This document shows, in pieces, positions 7,030 to 15,603 of a stretch of DNA of 64,000 bases. Numbering within the stretch: the first letter of the stretch is position 1; each line of letters begins with the position of its first letter. Below the pieces are notes generated by a model that was not told where the DNA came from, ran no database searches, and was given only the letters and a program-made list of their open reading frames with translations. Made by a program: the position numbers and the translations under genes. Location of the stretch: positions 5,580,001 through 5,644,000 of the forward strand of contig NZ_RJKL01000001.1 of assembly GCF_003751945.1 (NCBI RefSeq), read 5' to 3'. The stretch is from Couchioplanes caeruleus. GTDB taxonomy: Bacteria > Actinomycetota > Actinomycetes > Mycobacteriales > Micromonosporaceae.

Positions 7030-10026
7030 ATGCGTAATAGTCCTCTACCGAGGATGAGCCGGCGCGGTCGCGTGACCGTCGGCGTCCTCGTAGGGGTCTT
7101 CCTCCTTTTCACGTTGCTGGGCTGGGGCATCGACGCCTACACCGACTACCTGTGGTTCGACGAGGTCGACTTCACGGGTGTCTACTCCGGCGTCCTGCTG
7201 ACCCGCCTCCTACTCTTCCTCGCGATCGGTCTCGCCATGGCGCTGATCCTCGCGGCGAACCTCTACCTCGCCTACCGGCTGCGTCCGCTGCTGCGCCCGC
7301 ACTCGGCCGAGCAGGCCACGCTCGAGCGTTACCGCATGGTGATCCAGCCGCGCCTCGGCACCTGGATCGCCGTGATCGCGGTGGTCATCGGCTTCTTCGC
7401 GGGCCTCTCCGGCCAGGGGCGCTGGAAGGACTGGATGCTCTTCCAGAACGCCCAGTCGTTCGGGGTGCGGGATCCGCAGTTCAACGTGGACGTGGGCTTC
7501 TACGTCTTCGACTACCCGCTGATGCGCTACCTGCTGGGGGTGGGCTTCACCGCGGTCGTGCTGTCGGTGATCGGCGCGCTCGCCGTGCACTACATCTTCG
7601 GCGGTGTGCGGCTGCAGGGCGTCGGTGACCGGATGACCTCGGCGGCGCGGGCCCACCTGACCACCCTGGTGGCGATCTTCGTGCTGCTCAAGGCGGTCGC
7701 CTACATCCTCGACCGGCGGGCGCTGCTGCTGGAGCAGCACGTTTCGCCCGGCCTCTACGGCGCCGGCTACACCGATGTGAACGCCTTGCTGCCGGCCAAG
7801 GAGATCCTGGCCTACATCTCGATCGTGGTGGCCATCGCGATCATCGTGTTCTCCAACGCCGTCATGCGGAACCTGGTCTGGCCCGGCGTCTCGCTGGCGC
7901 TGCTGGCGATCTCCGCGGTGGCGATCGGCGGCATCTATCCGCTGGCGGTGCAGAATTTCCAGGTCCAGCCGAGCCTGGCGGACAAGGAAGCGCCGTACAT
8001 CAAGCGCTCGATCGAGGCCACCCGGGCCGCGTTCGGGCTCAGCGCCACGGACGTACGGCCGTATGCGGCGGCCAGCACCGTGCCGCCGGCCACGCTGGCC
8101 GACAACCCGAGCGCCCAGGCGGTGCGGCTCATCGACCCGCAGCTCGTGTCCCAGGCGTACACCCAGCAGCAGCAGGTCCGCGGCTTCTACGACTTCGGGC
8201 CCAAGCTGGACGTCGACCGCTACACCGTCGCCGACAAGACCCAGGACTACGTCGTCGGCGTCCGCGAGATCAACGACCAGGCGCTGACCGAGCAGCAGCA
8301 GAACTGGCTCAACCGGCACACGGTCTTCACCCACGGCTTCGGGATGGTCGCGGCGCCCGCCAACCGGGTCGTCTGCGGCGGTCTGCCCTACTTCGTCTCC
8401 GGCTTCCTCGGCGACGACCAGCAGCCCGGCTGCGCCTCGGACAGCGAGCAGATCAAGGTCGACCAGCCGCGGATCTACTTCGGCGAGCAGTCCACCGAGT
8501 ACGCGATCGTCGGGCAGACCGACGAGAGCAGGAAGGTCGAGTTCGACCGGCCGCAGCCGAACGACAAGAACGCCGAGGAGCGGTACACGTACGCCGGTGA
8601 GGGCGGTGTGCCGATCGGCTCCTTCTTCCGCCGGCTCGTCTTCGCGATCAAGAACACGGAGAGCAACTTCCTGCTCTCGGACGCGGTGAACGACTCGTCC
8701 CGGCTGATGTACGTCCGGGACCCCCGCTCGCGGGTGGAGAAGGTCGCGCCGTTCCTGACCATCGACGGCGACCCGTACCCGGCCGTGGTCGACGGGCGGA
8801 TCAAGTGGATCCTGGACGGGTACACGACCGCGGCGACGTATCCGTACGCCCAGCGGATCAACCTGCAGGAGGAGACGCAGGACGAGCTCACCAACCAGGG
8901 CACGTTCGCGCTCGCCCGAGACAACATCAACTACATGCGCAATGCGGTGAAGGCGACCGTCGACGCGTACGACGGCACCGTCACGCTCTACGAGTTCGAC
9001 GACAAGGACCCGATCCTCAAGGCGTGGAACCAGGCGTTCGGCGGCAAGCTGATCACGCCGAAGGCGCAGACGCCGGCGTCGCTGCAGGCGCACTTCCGCT
9101 ACCCCGCGGACATGTTCAAGGTGCAGCGCAACCTGCTCTCCCGCTTCCACGTGACCGACCCGGCGACGTACTTCTCCGGCCAGGACTTCTGGCAGGTGCC
9201 GAACGCGCCGGACAACCCGGACGACGAGGTCAAGCAGCCGCCGTACTACCTCAACGTGCAGCTACCGGGGCAGGAGGGATCCCGCTTCCAGCTCACCTCG
9301 GCGGTCACCCCGAACGGCCGGGACAACCTTGCCGCCCTGATCTCGGGCTCGTACGTGGACGGCCAGCCGAAGCTCGAGGTGCTCGAGCTGCCGGACCAGA
9401 CGGCCATCCAGGGGCCGGTGCAGGTCCACCAGCGCATGACCAACAACGCCACGGTGAGATCCGAGCTCACCCTGTTGTCCAACAGCAACCAGTCCCAGGT
9501 GCTGTACGGCAACCTGATCTCGCTACCGGTCGGCGACGGCATGCTCTACGTCGAACCGGTGTACGTGAAGAGCGGGCAGCAGGACGCCGTACCGCTGCTG
9601 CAGAAGGTGCTGATGTCGTACGGCGACGGCGGCACGTACGTCGTCCTGGCGGACAACCTCGAAGCCGGCCTCAAACAGCTCGTGGCTCAGGGCAAGAACC
9701 AGCCGCCCCCGGCCACCACCCCGGGCAACACCGGCACCCCGCCGCCCGGCGGCACCCCGCCGCCGGCGTTGACCGGGCAGCTCGCCCAGGCGGCGGCGGC
9801 TCTGGACAAGGCCATCGCGGACGTGAAGGCGGCCCAGCAGTCCGGCGACTTCGCCAAGTACGGGCAGGCGCTGCAGGCCCTCGACACGGCGATGACCAAC
9901 TTCCAGAACGCGCAGAAGGCGGCGAACACCCCGGCAGCCCCACCGGCGGGCACCTCGGCACCGCCGTCCGCCCCGGCCTCGGCGCCCCCGGCCTCGGCGC
10001 CCGCCCCGACACCCAGCGGCGGCTGA
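7030..10026 (+). CDS. UPF0182-family large integral membrane protein
   Basis: About 998 residues from ATG 7030; GTG 7012 and ATG 7054 are alternatives. The N-terminal third carries about seven transmembrane segments. The first follows SRRGRVTVGVLVG, then DAYTDYLWFDEVDF, a family hallmark. A long extracytoplasmic domain follows (FGEQSTEYAIVGQTD, SNFLLSDAVNDSSRLMYVRDP), and then a proline/alanine-rich tail (PPPATTPGNTGTPPPGG) that may span the cell wall. The family is nearly universal in actinobacteria and its function is unknown. A TAGAGT sequence about 45 bases before the start could be the promoter -10. A perfect hairpin terminator follows the stop. Confidence 0.93.
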   Translation: MRNSPLPRMSRRGRVTVGVLVGVFLLFTLLGWGIDAYTDYLWFDEVDFTGVYSGVLLTRLLLFLAIGLAMALILAANLYLAYRLRPLLRPHSAEQATLERYRMVIQPRLGTWIAVIAVVIGFFAGLSGQGRWKDWMLFQNAQSFGVRDPQFNVDVGFYVFDYPLMRYLLGVGFTAVVLSVIGALAVHYIFGGVRLQGVGDRMTSAARAHLTTLVAIFVLLKAVAYILDRRALLLEQHVSPGLYGAGYTDVNALLPAKEILAYISIVVAIAIIVFSNAVMRNLVWPGVSLALLAISAVAIGGIYPLAVQNFQVQPSLADKEAPYIKRSIEATRAAFGLSATDVRPYAAASTVPPATLADNPSAQAVRLIDPQLVSQAYTQQQQVRGFYDFGPKLDVDRYTVADKTQDYVVGVREINDQALTEQQQNWLNRHTVFTHGFGMVAAPANRVVCGGLPYFVSGFLGDDQQPGCASDSEQIKVDQPRIYFGEQSTEYAIVGQTDESRKVEFDRPQPNDKNAEERYTYAGEGGVPIGSFFRRLVFAIKNTESNFLLSDAVNDSSRLMYVRDPRSRVEKVAPFLTIDGDPYPAVVDGRIKWILDGYTTAATYPYAQRINLQEETQDELTNQGTFALARDNINYMRNAVKATVDAYDGTVTLYEFDDKDPILKAWNQAFGGKLITPKAQTPASLQAHFRYPADMFKVQRNLLSRFHVTDPATYFSGQDFWQVPNAPDNPDDEVKQPPYYLNVQLPGQEGSRFQLTSAVTPNGRDNLAALISGSYVDGQPKLEVLELPDQTAIQGPVQVHQRMTNNATVRSELTLLSNSNQSQVLYGNLISLPVGDGMLYVEPVYVKSGQQDAVPLLQKVLMSYGDGGTYVVLADNLEAGLKQLVAQGKNQPPPATTPGNTGTPPPGGTPPPALTGQLAQAAAALDKAIADVKAAQQSGDFAKYGQALQALDTAMTNFQNAQKAANTPAAPPAGTSAPPSAPASAPPASAPAPTPSGG

Positions 10027-10041
10027 CGACAAGCACGCACG

Positions 10042-10085
10042 ACATACCGCGGCCCGCCCGGGATTCCGGGCGGGCCGCGGTATGT
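10042..10085 (+). terminator. Perfect 20-bp stem terminator after the UPF0182 gene
   Basis: Bases 10042-10061 pair without mismatch with 10066-10085 around a 4-base GATT loop. It lies 16 bases after the stop codon. Confidence 0.9.
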
Positions 10086-10254
10086 CTGTCCGGCGGCGAT
10101 GAGCTGTTCAGGGGCTGCTGGCCTGCTGAGCCCCTGAGGGACGGCGAGATTCGCCTCCGTGCCGGTCTCCGTCGACGGCGGCCGCGATGTGGTGAGCATT
10201 ACGGGGGGCCGCTTTGCGGGTGCGGGGCAGCTCGCGCTAGGCTGGAGAAACCGA

Positions 10255-10328
10255 CGCGGGGTGGAGCAGCTCGGTAGCTCGCTGGGCTCATAACCCAGAG
10301 GTCGCAGGTTCAAATCCTGTCCCCGCTA
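10255..10328 (+). tRNA. Initiator tRNA-fMet (CAT anticodon), copy 1
   Basis: 74 nt without an encoded CCA (the genome reads CTA after the discriminator A). The acceptor stem has a C1:U72 mismatch, and the anticodon stem carries three consecutive G:C pairs (CTGGG/CCCAG around CTCATAA). Both are initiator hallmarks, so this is fMet rather than elongator Met. The body is identical to the copy at 39253-39329. A terminator with a T-run follows. Confidence 0.97.
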
Positions 10329-10349
10329 CTAGCGTTATCGCAGGTCAGG

Positions 10350-10381
10350 ACGCGGTTCCCACTTCAGGGAGCCGCGTTTTT
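10350..10381 (+). terminator. Rho-independent terminator of tRNA-fMet copy 1
   Basis: ACGCGGTTCCC (10350-10360) pairs with GGGAGCCGCGT (10367-10377), with one G:T pair, followed directly by TTTTT. It is one of the few hairpins in the window with a true T-tract. Confidence 0.9.
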
Positions 10382-10729
10382 GATTTTCACCTGAGCATTT
10401 CGCCCCGTCCAGGATCGCGGCCGGCTGGCGGGATCCGCTGCACGGCGGTGGGCCAGGTCGTCGGCGGCCGCTGCGAGCAGTGTGATCGCTTCCTGCGCTT
10501 AACGCCAGGTGTGCAAGAGCGCGGCCCCGCGAACTCCGGAGACAGGGAATGACCCTCCGGCGGCGTCCGGGGAGAGGCGTCCTCGATGCCACCGGCGCCG
10601 CAGATCCCGTGGATCACCGTGCGAACATCTGGCCGCTCGCACCGTAATCGGCCGCGCTAGTCAAGATCCGCCGGGTTTCCGGTCGCGAAGATCCGCTGGC
10701 TATCATGCCCCGACCAGGGAGGAGTGCCG
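10382..10729. other. Intergenic region, no convincing gene
   Basis: About 350 bases. A short minus-strand frame around 10390-10500 (reading AITLLAAAADDLAHRR) has some coding character but no start or complete domain, so it may be a remnant. The promoter for the type VII cassette should lie at the right end; an AGGAG ribosome site precedes 10730. Confidence 0.4.
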
Positions 10730-11113
10730 ATGAGTCAGTCACCGGAGGACCTGCTGCGGTCATTCGAGGTGGCCGCCGCCGAGCAAGCCGAGCGAGCGCG
10801 GTCCCTCAGCCACCGGATCGAACAGGCGTCAATGACCGTCGAATCCGCGGGAGGCGAGGTGCGCGTGACCGTCGACTCCACCGGCGGGCTGGCCGGCCTT
10901 CGGTTCCATGCGTCCGCCCGCAATCTACCGCAGGACCGCCTGGCCGAGCTCGTGTTGTCGACCTCTCGTCGCGCGCAGGCCGAGTTGGCGAAGTCGATGG
11001 ATAAGGTCGTGGCCGAGCTGTACGGGGCAGGGTCCGACACAGCGCGCTTCGTCACCAGCGCATACGCCGATCGGTTCCCTTCAGAGCCGGACGAGGATGG
11101 CGACCGGTCATGA
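10730..11113 (+). CDS. YbaB/EbfC-family protein (type VII cassette)
   Basis: 127 residues from ATG 10730, chosen over GTG 10724 because GGGAGGAG sits at the right distance. The pattern matches YbaB/EbfC-like proteins of actinobacterial type VII loci: an N-terminal helix (SFEVAAAEQAERARSLSHRI), the central strand pair (ESAGGEVRVTVDSTGGLAGL) and a C-terminal helix. Housekeeping YbaB is a nucleoid-associated protein that accompanies recR. This diverged copy instead precedes ESX-type genes, where homologues are common but their role is unknown. It overlaps the next gene by 4 bases (ATGA), implying coupled translation. Confidence 0.8.
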   Translation: MSQSPEDLLRSFEVAAAEQAERARSLSHRIEQASMTVESAGGEVRVTVDSTGGLAGLRFHASARNLPQDRLAELVLSTSRRAQAELAKSMDKVVAELYGAGSDTARFVTSAYADRFPSEPDEDGDRS

Positions 11114-11418
11114 CCCAGCCCGACATCGAGCTCTCGTCCGGTGCCGTACGCAAACATGCCGGCGCCGTGGACGGGGTCGCCGACATGCTCAACGAAGCGC
11201 TCGCCGGAGCCGCGTACGTCCAGGCGAGCGCCGAGTCCTACGGAAAGATGGTCGGCGGTCTCTTCACCGGCATCCTGAACCCGTTCCAGGACCGCTCCAT
11301 CGGTGAGATGAAGAATGCGGTGTCCGCCACCCAGGGGCTTGCGGACGCGCTGCGGGCGATGGCCGACGACTTCGACATGACCGATGCCGAAGCAGCCCGT
11401 CGGATCGGCGGCAAGTGA
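11110..11418 (+). CDS. EspC-like/DUF2580 type VII secretion-associated protein
   Basis: 102 residues. A WXG100-sized helical hairpin: helix one about 10-45 (AVRKHAGAVDGVADMLNEAL), a turn at GGLFTGILNPF, helix two about 65-95 (EMKNAVSATQGLADALRAMADDF). It resembles the DUF2580 (EspC-type, excreted virulence factor) family. There is no WXG motif. Its start overlaps the YbaB-like gene and its stop overlaps the next start (TGATG), so the three are one translational unit. It is probably a secretion partner for the following large protein; the ESX machinery is not in the window. Confidence 0.75.
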   Translation: MTQPDIELSSGAVRKHAGAVDGVADMLNEALAGAAYVQASAESYGKMVGGLFTGILNPFQDRSIGEMKNAVSATQGLADALRAMADDFDMTDAEAARRIGGK

Positions 11419-12452
11419 TGGGTGACTACGCGTTCGAGCGCGGCAGTGTCATCGCCCCGGAGTCTTCGACCAACTGGTACGAGGGCACGGGAATCCTCGA
11501 GTCGGTCATGGGCACCGTGGACGGGTACTCCAACGGTGACTACCTGGGCATGGGCGGCAACATGGCCGCCGGGGCACTCTCGCTGGTCGGCGCGATCATG
11601 GATCCGTTCCAGGCCGTCTTCGCCGCCGGCGTAGGCTGGCTGATGGAGAACCTGTCGGTGCTGCGCGAGCCGCTCGACTGGCTGTGCGGCGACCCGAAGG
11701 AGATCGAGGGTCACGCCGCCACCTGGCGCAACATCGGCGAACGGGTGAACTTCGCAGCGACCTCGTACGCCGACGAGGTCCGGACCTCCACGCTCGACTG
11801 GACGACTCTCGCGGCCGACGCGTACCGAGGCAGGGCCGGACGGCACATCGAGGACATCCAGGCCCTGAGCGGGATCGGTGAAGGTATCGCGAAGATGACG
11901 CTGATCGCCGGGGCCATGGTCGGTGTCATCCGCAACACCGTGCGCGACATCATCGCCGAGGTCGTCGGCGCCGCCATCTCGAAAGCGGTCCAGGCGCTTC
12001 TTGTCGTCACGATCCCGAAGGTGCTGGCCGAGGTGGCCCTGCTGGTGGCCGAATGTTCCGCCAAGATCCTGAATCTGCTCAAGCGACTGGTCGGTGCCGT
12101 CTCCAGGCTGACCGGCGACATCCAGGCACTTTCCGGACTGCTTGACCGCATCGGCACATCCCTGAAAAGCGGCACAGACGGAGCGCTCGTCAACGGTGGC
12201 TGGCGAGCACAGGCGGCGGGCGACATGATGGAACGGGGCCCGGTCACCGGCATCCGCGATGGGTGGACGGCCACCAAGGAGGCCTACCGGACCATCGGCA
12301 AGGGGCACACTGCCGTGCACGGAACCACGGACGCGGTGGTCGGCAACACGCTCAGGTCGGCGTCGGTCAACAACAGTCTCCAAAACTCCGGTGCGACCGG
12401 CGACAAGCTTCCCGACGCGAGCTCCGACACACCTATCGACCTTCCGCTGTGA
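11418..12452 (+). CDS. Large helical type VII substrate-like protein
   Basis: 344 residues from ATG 11418. The first 170 residues contain the WXG100-like core seen in large actinobacterial ESX substrates (LCGDPKEIEGHAATWRNIGE, then LDWTTLAADAYRGRAGRH). Hydrophobic helices follow (about 175-235: LIAGAMVGVIRNTVRDIIAEVV, KAVQALLVVTIPKVLAEVALL). The C-terminus (TTDAVVGNTLRSASVNNS) shows no recognisable toxin domain. Its position suggests the exported member of the cassette. The hydrophobic middle might insert into membranes, which is inference. Confidence 0.7.
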   Translation: MGDYAFERGSVIAPESSTNWYEGTGILESVMGTVDGYSNGDYLGMGGNMAAGALSLVGAIMDPFQAVFAAGVGWLMENLSVLREPLDWLCGDPKEIEGHAATWRNIGERVNFAATSYADEVRTSTLDWTTLAADAYRGRAGRHIEDIQALSGIGEGIAKMTLIAGAMVGVIRNTVRDIIAEVVGAAISKAVQALLVVTIPKVLAEVALLVAECSAKILNLLKRLVGAVSRLTGDIQALSGLLDRIGTSLKSGTDGALVNGGWRAQAAGDMMERGPVTGIRDGWTATKEAYRTIGKGHTAVHGTTDAVVGNTLRSASVNNSLQNSGATGDKLPDASSDTPIDLPL

Positions 12453-12468
12453 CGAGAGGCCGCCAGCC

Positions 12469-13071
12469 GTGAACGACGACAGCGACCGTATGCGCGAGAT
12501 CCAGGAACGCCTCGTCGAACTCCAGCGGGAGAACCAGGCCGCGGATGCGGACGCCGCACACGCGGAGCCCGTCTCTCCGGTCGCACCCGTTCACCGCCCG
12601 GGCCGACGCCGAGGCTGGATGGTCATCGCGTCATTGTTGTTGGCCTCGGTCGTTTTCGCCGAGCTGGCGCTCACGGTCCAAGGCTGGTCGTCGCCGGACT
12701 TCGGAGAGGCGGGGCGAATCGGCCGGGCAACAATCGTCTCGTGCGAGCGGCAAGGCCCCATCGGCCGCGGCATCGGCTACTGGCACCGATGCACCGCAGA
12801 CGTCGTCTGGGATGGCGGATTCTCCGGCCGGTACACCTTCGACCGGCGCAACTTCATCCACGCCGACGAGGCCGGCACCACCATCACCATCGGCGAGAAC
12901 GGCGGCGCCCGCAGCACCTCCGTCGGATACTCCCGCCCCGAAGCTCCGTACCGCCCTCTCGTTGCGGCCCTCGGCGTCTCCCTGGCGATAGTCGCCGCCG
13001 TCCCGGCCCTGCTGTTGCTCGCGGCCGCGTTCTCCGCCGTCCGGAATCGCATTCGGAGGGCCCGGAGCTAG
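12469..13071 (+). CDS. DUF6346-like two-span membrane protein
   Basis: 200 residues from GTG 12469, 16 bases after the type VII substrate. It has a charged coiled N-terminus (RMREIQERLVELQREN), a transmembrane segment at about 48-68, an extracytoplasmic domain of about 95 residues with two cysteines (IVSCERQG, WHRCTADVVWDGG) and a second transmembrane segment at about 165-190. This resembles DUF6346 proteins, often found at the end of type VII effector cassettes. It could protect the producer or anchor the effector; neither is shown. Confidence 0.65.
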   Translation: MNDDSDRMREIQERLVELQRENQAADADAAHAEPVSPVAPVHRPGRRRGWMVIASLLLASVVFAELALTVQGWSSPDFGEAGRIGRATIVSCERQGPIGRGIGYWHRCTADVVWDGGFSGRYTFDRRNFIHADEAGTTITIGENGGARSTSVGYSRPEAPYRPLVAALGVSLAIVAAVPALLLLAAAFSAVRNRIRRARS

Positions 13072-13394
13072 TCGGCCACCTGGCGGCGTATGCCGTGCCG
13101 GGCGCCGCTTTGACGGCCTTCTCGGCGGCCTGCTGGGCAAGGTTCGCCTGAGGGAAACGCCGGTGGACGGGCTCGTCTTCAAGCCCAGGACCGGCGAAGG
13201 TAGCCGCGCCAACCGGCGCCGACCCCGTCTCACCGTGTCGCACGTCCCTCGCGCTGGGCGTGCGGACCTGATCGTGCGACGAGGGCCGACGATCGGGTCA
13301 CCGCGGTATCGGTTCGCCGCTGTGACCCGATTGCTGGTCGGCGATGTCCGCTGCGACCGCAGCGGCTACGACCAGCCGTCAGCAGATCGGCGCC
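13072..13394. other. Intergenic region, no gene seen
   Basis: 323 bases without a supported reading frame, promoter or hairpin on either strand. It belongs to a degenerate stretch extending to about 13800. Confidence 0.4.
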
Positions 13395-13625
13395 TCAGCT
13401 CCAGATCCGGAGCAGGACGGCCCAGGGGATGGCCACCAGCGCGGCAAGCGCGGTGGACAGGTGGCTCGGGCGCCAGCGGGCCACGGGCGTCACGGCGAGC
13501 ACCAGGATCGCGGCGCTGCACCAGAGAACCCAGAGTCCGCCGAACATGCCCGCCGTACCCACGGCGACCTGTAGCGCGGCGACGATGAGGCTGGTCACCG
13601 CAAAGGATCGCCAGGAACGCGTCAC
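13395..13625 (-). CDS. Small hydrophobic membrane protein or remnant
   Basis: 76 residues from GTG 13625. There are three hydrophobic segments: SFAVTSLIVAALQVAVGTAG, a second starting GGLWVLWCSAAILVLAV, and STALAALVAIPWAVLLRIW. The same frame stays open and hydrophobic for about 20 codons upstream (CALIVATIALPLV) without a start codon. It may therefore be the 3-prime remnant of a larger membrane protein. No family is recognised. It overlaps nothing supported, but its upstream part lies opposite the fragment at 13655-13798. Confidence 0.4.
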   Translation of the reverse strand: MTRSWRSFAVTSLIVAALQVAVGTAGMFGGLWVLWCSAAILVLAVTPVARWRPSHLSTALAALVAIPWAVLLRIWS

Positions 13626-13654
13626 CAGCGGCAGGGCGATGGTCGCAACGATGA

Positions 13655-13798
13655 GCGCGCAGTGCGACGGCTCCGGCGGTCTGGCGCGTCACCAAGGTGA
13701 CCGCGCACGACGACCGCGGCAACGAGGGCACCGTGAAGGGCGCGGCCCGGGCCGTCGCCCACCCGGACGGCCCGGTCGTGTCCGTGACCCGAGGCTGA
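13655..13798 (+). pseudogene. C-terminal fragment of an Ig-like/secreted protein
   Basis: A 47-codon open frame without a start codon, reading ATAPAVWRVTKVTAHDDRGN and then EGTVKGAARAV before a stop at 13796. The T-A-x-D-D-R-G-N pattern is typical of C-terminal Ig-like modules in secreted actinobacterial proteins. The upstream domains are absent, so this looks like a deletion remnant. Confidence 0.35.
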
Positions 13799-13813
13799 GA
13801 CGGCCGAGGGCGG

Positions 13814-14671
13814 TCAACCGCCGGCGACCGCGCGGGGGACGCCTATCGGGTTGGGGTACGGGAGCAATGCGCCGGCAGCGCCGGCCAACGGTGCCAGTAC
13901 GTGTGACAGCCGGGCCTGATCGCCGGCGCTCAATGCGGTCCAGGGCTGTGCGGCGAGCCGATCGGTGCGGTCCTCGACGGCCCGGTGCGCGGCCTCGCCC
14001 GCGCCGGTGGGCCGGCCGTCCGCGTCCAGCCATCCGCGCGTGTGCAGGGCCCGGGCCGCGACCTCCCATTCGCTGTCGGTCCAGCCCCGGCTGGGCTGCA
14101 ACCGCTCTCTGCCGCCGTACAGGGCGTCCCGGAGGGCAAGCGCCTGGCAACCGCTCAGCTCGGCGTCGACCAACGCGGCGATGTGTCCGTCACCCCGGTG
14201 CTCCCGCAGCACGGTGGCGGCGTGCCACAGCCGGGCGAGTGGGTCGGCCGGGCGGGGCAGGGCGGCATTGGCCCCGCCCAGCGCCCGGCCGTCGGTCATG
14301 GCCGCCCCGGCCGCGATCTCCAGCAGGTCGGCGGCCTCCGCCCAGCGTGCGGGCTCATGGGGGAGAACCGACCGCAGTGCTGCCACGGCGCCGTCGAGGC
14401 GGGCCGCCAGAGCTTGTTCCGGCGAAAGCCGCTGCCACACGTCGGGCAGGGCGCGCGCCACCATGGCGGGTGCGAAGGAGAAGAACAGGGCGGTGACCGG
14501 CGCGGGCGCCGCCGCGCCGAGGGGAGCGGCTCGCCCGGCGAAGTACCCACGCCAGAAGCCCCGCAGCCCGGCGCCTTCGAAGGCGGCGCGGGCCTGAGGC
14601 GCGAAGTAGGTGACCGCGTGCAAAGGCTCGTACAATTCCCACAGTCGTCGCGCCAGGGGCTCGGTCGACAT
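13814..14671 (-). CDS. SCO6745-family protein
   Basis: 285 residues. The start is ATG 14671 (MSTEPLARRLWELYEPLHAV), preceded by GAAGGTGAG; longer frames upstream lack a ribosome site. The protein is helical, with the family's YEPLHAVTYFAPQ start, FFSFAPAMVARALPDVW, and a C-terminal winged-helix-like segment (WTDSEWEVAARALHTRGWLD). The SCO6745 family is actinobacterial and uncharacterised; a winged-helix C-terminus suggests a link to regulation. It is transcribed alone. Confidence 0.8.
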   Translation of the reverse strand: MSTEPLARRLWELYEPLHAVTYFAPQARAAFEGAGLRGFWRGYFAGRAAPLGAAAPAPVTALFFSFAPAMVARALPDVWQRLSPEQALAARLDGAVAALRSVLPHEPARWAEAADLLEIAAGAAMTDGRALGGANAALPRPADPLARLWHAATVLREHRGDGHIAALVDAELSGCQALALRDALYGGRERLQPSRGWTDSEWEVAARALHTRGWLDADGRPTGAGEAAHRAVEDRTDRLAAQPWTALSAGDQARLSHVLAPLAGAAGALLPYPNPIGVPRAVAGG

Positions 14672-14859
14672 CAGCTCACCTTCCGGGTCGGGACCGGCTC
14701 GCCTGATCGCCTGTCCACGCATCGAAGCCTGCCACCAGATGATCGGCGCCGGTGGCCGCCGGACGGGTGGCGTATCCCACTGTCGACGGTGAGGCACGCA
14801 GGACCCCGGGTCGTAGCGCTCGGCGAGTGCTACCGACCCGGGGTCCGTCGAGGGGTACG

Positions 14860-15603
14860 TCAGAGGACGGTGGCCGTCGCGACGACCTTTCCTCGGCGGG
14901 CCTGGCGGGGGTCGCCGTAGCGGACCTCGGTGCTGCCGGAGCTCAACTGGAACTGGGCCTGGGTCCAGCTCGTCACCGTCTCGAACAGCATGTCGCCGCC
15001 GACGAGGAAGCCGCCTTCCTGCTGGCCGGTGGCGGGGTTGTAGCGGTAGTACACGCCACCGCTCGGGACCTGGGGCCGCTTGGCCACCTTGAGCACGGAC
15101 ACGGTGCCGCCGCCGATGGACGGCTGGGTGCCGAGCTCGAGGTTGGTCACGCGATATCGGGTGACGGTCTGCTCGGCGTACACCCCGGCGGTGGCCGGCT
15201 CGTCGACGTTGCCGAAGCGCACCTGGGTGGTGCTGGTACGGGGCGGGAACTCCATCATGGTCCAGTCGGGCGTGCTGTGGATCACCATGTCGCCCTGGTA
15301 GATGAAGTCGACGACCTCACCGGTCTGCGGGTCGAACAGGAAATACTCCCCGGTCCCGCTGTCGGCCGGCGACTGGAGTTTGAGCACCCGCACGGTGCCG
15401 CTGGGCCAGGTGGGCTGGGTGGCCCAGGCGAGATTCCACAGCCTCGTCTCGGTGAGCGTCGTGGCCGCGGCGGCGGTCGCTGCCGCAGCCTCCGAGTGGG
15501 TCCGAGGAGCGGCGGCGGCAGCCGTGCTCGTTCCCACGGCACCGGCCACGACGCACAGCGCCATCGCTGTGTGGAGGCCGGTACGGAGCATACGACGATT
15601 CAC
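14860..15603 (-). CDS. Secreted protein with an internally duplicated beta-rich domain
   Basis: 247 residues from GTG 15603, with a strong AGGAGG ribosome site. A signal peptide (1-32, ending TSTAAAAA) is followed by two similar domains of about 90 residues. The first runs from TETRLWNLAWATQP to DEPATAGV. The second runs from TVTRYRVTNLELGTQP to RQARRGKV. Shared landmarks are TQP, GTVxVLK, G(E/V)YxxxxPxTG, GDM and the pair TTQVRFGN/STEVRYGD. I recognise no family. Export by Sec is likely; function is unknown. Upstream DNA (15640-15720) is unusually AT-rich for this genome. Confidence 0.75.
   Translation of the reverse strand: MNRRMLRTGLHTAMALCVVAGAVGTSTAAAAAPRTHSEAAAATAAAATTLTETRLWNLAWATQPTWPSGTVRVLKLQSPADSGTGEYFLFDPQTGEVVDFIYQGDMVIHSTPDWTMMEFPPRTSTTQVRFGNVDEPATAGVYAEQTVTRYRVTNLELGTQPSIGGGTVSVLKVAKRPQVPSGGVYYRYNPATGQQEGGFLVGGDMLFETVTSWTQAQFQLSSGSTEVRYGDPRQARRGKVVATATVL

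Noticed and set aside
7210-9150. 646-residue minus-strand open frame
   Set aside because: Antisense shadow of the UPF0182 gene with Leu/Val/Asp-biased composition and no start context.
9687-10313. Minus-strand ORF beginning MNLRPLGYEPSELPSCSTP
   Set aside because: This is the antisense translation of the initiator tRNA and the UPF0182 gene end, a well-known false annotation.
10387-10617. Transposase-like or phage ORF beside the tRNA
   Set aside because: No transposase motif, terminal repeat, target duplication or integrase could be seen.
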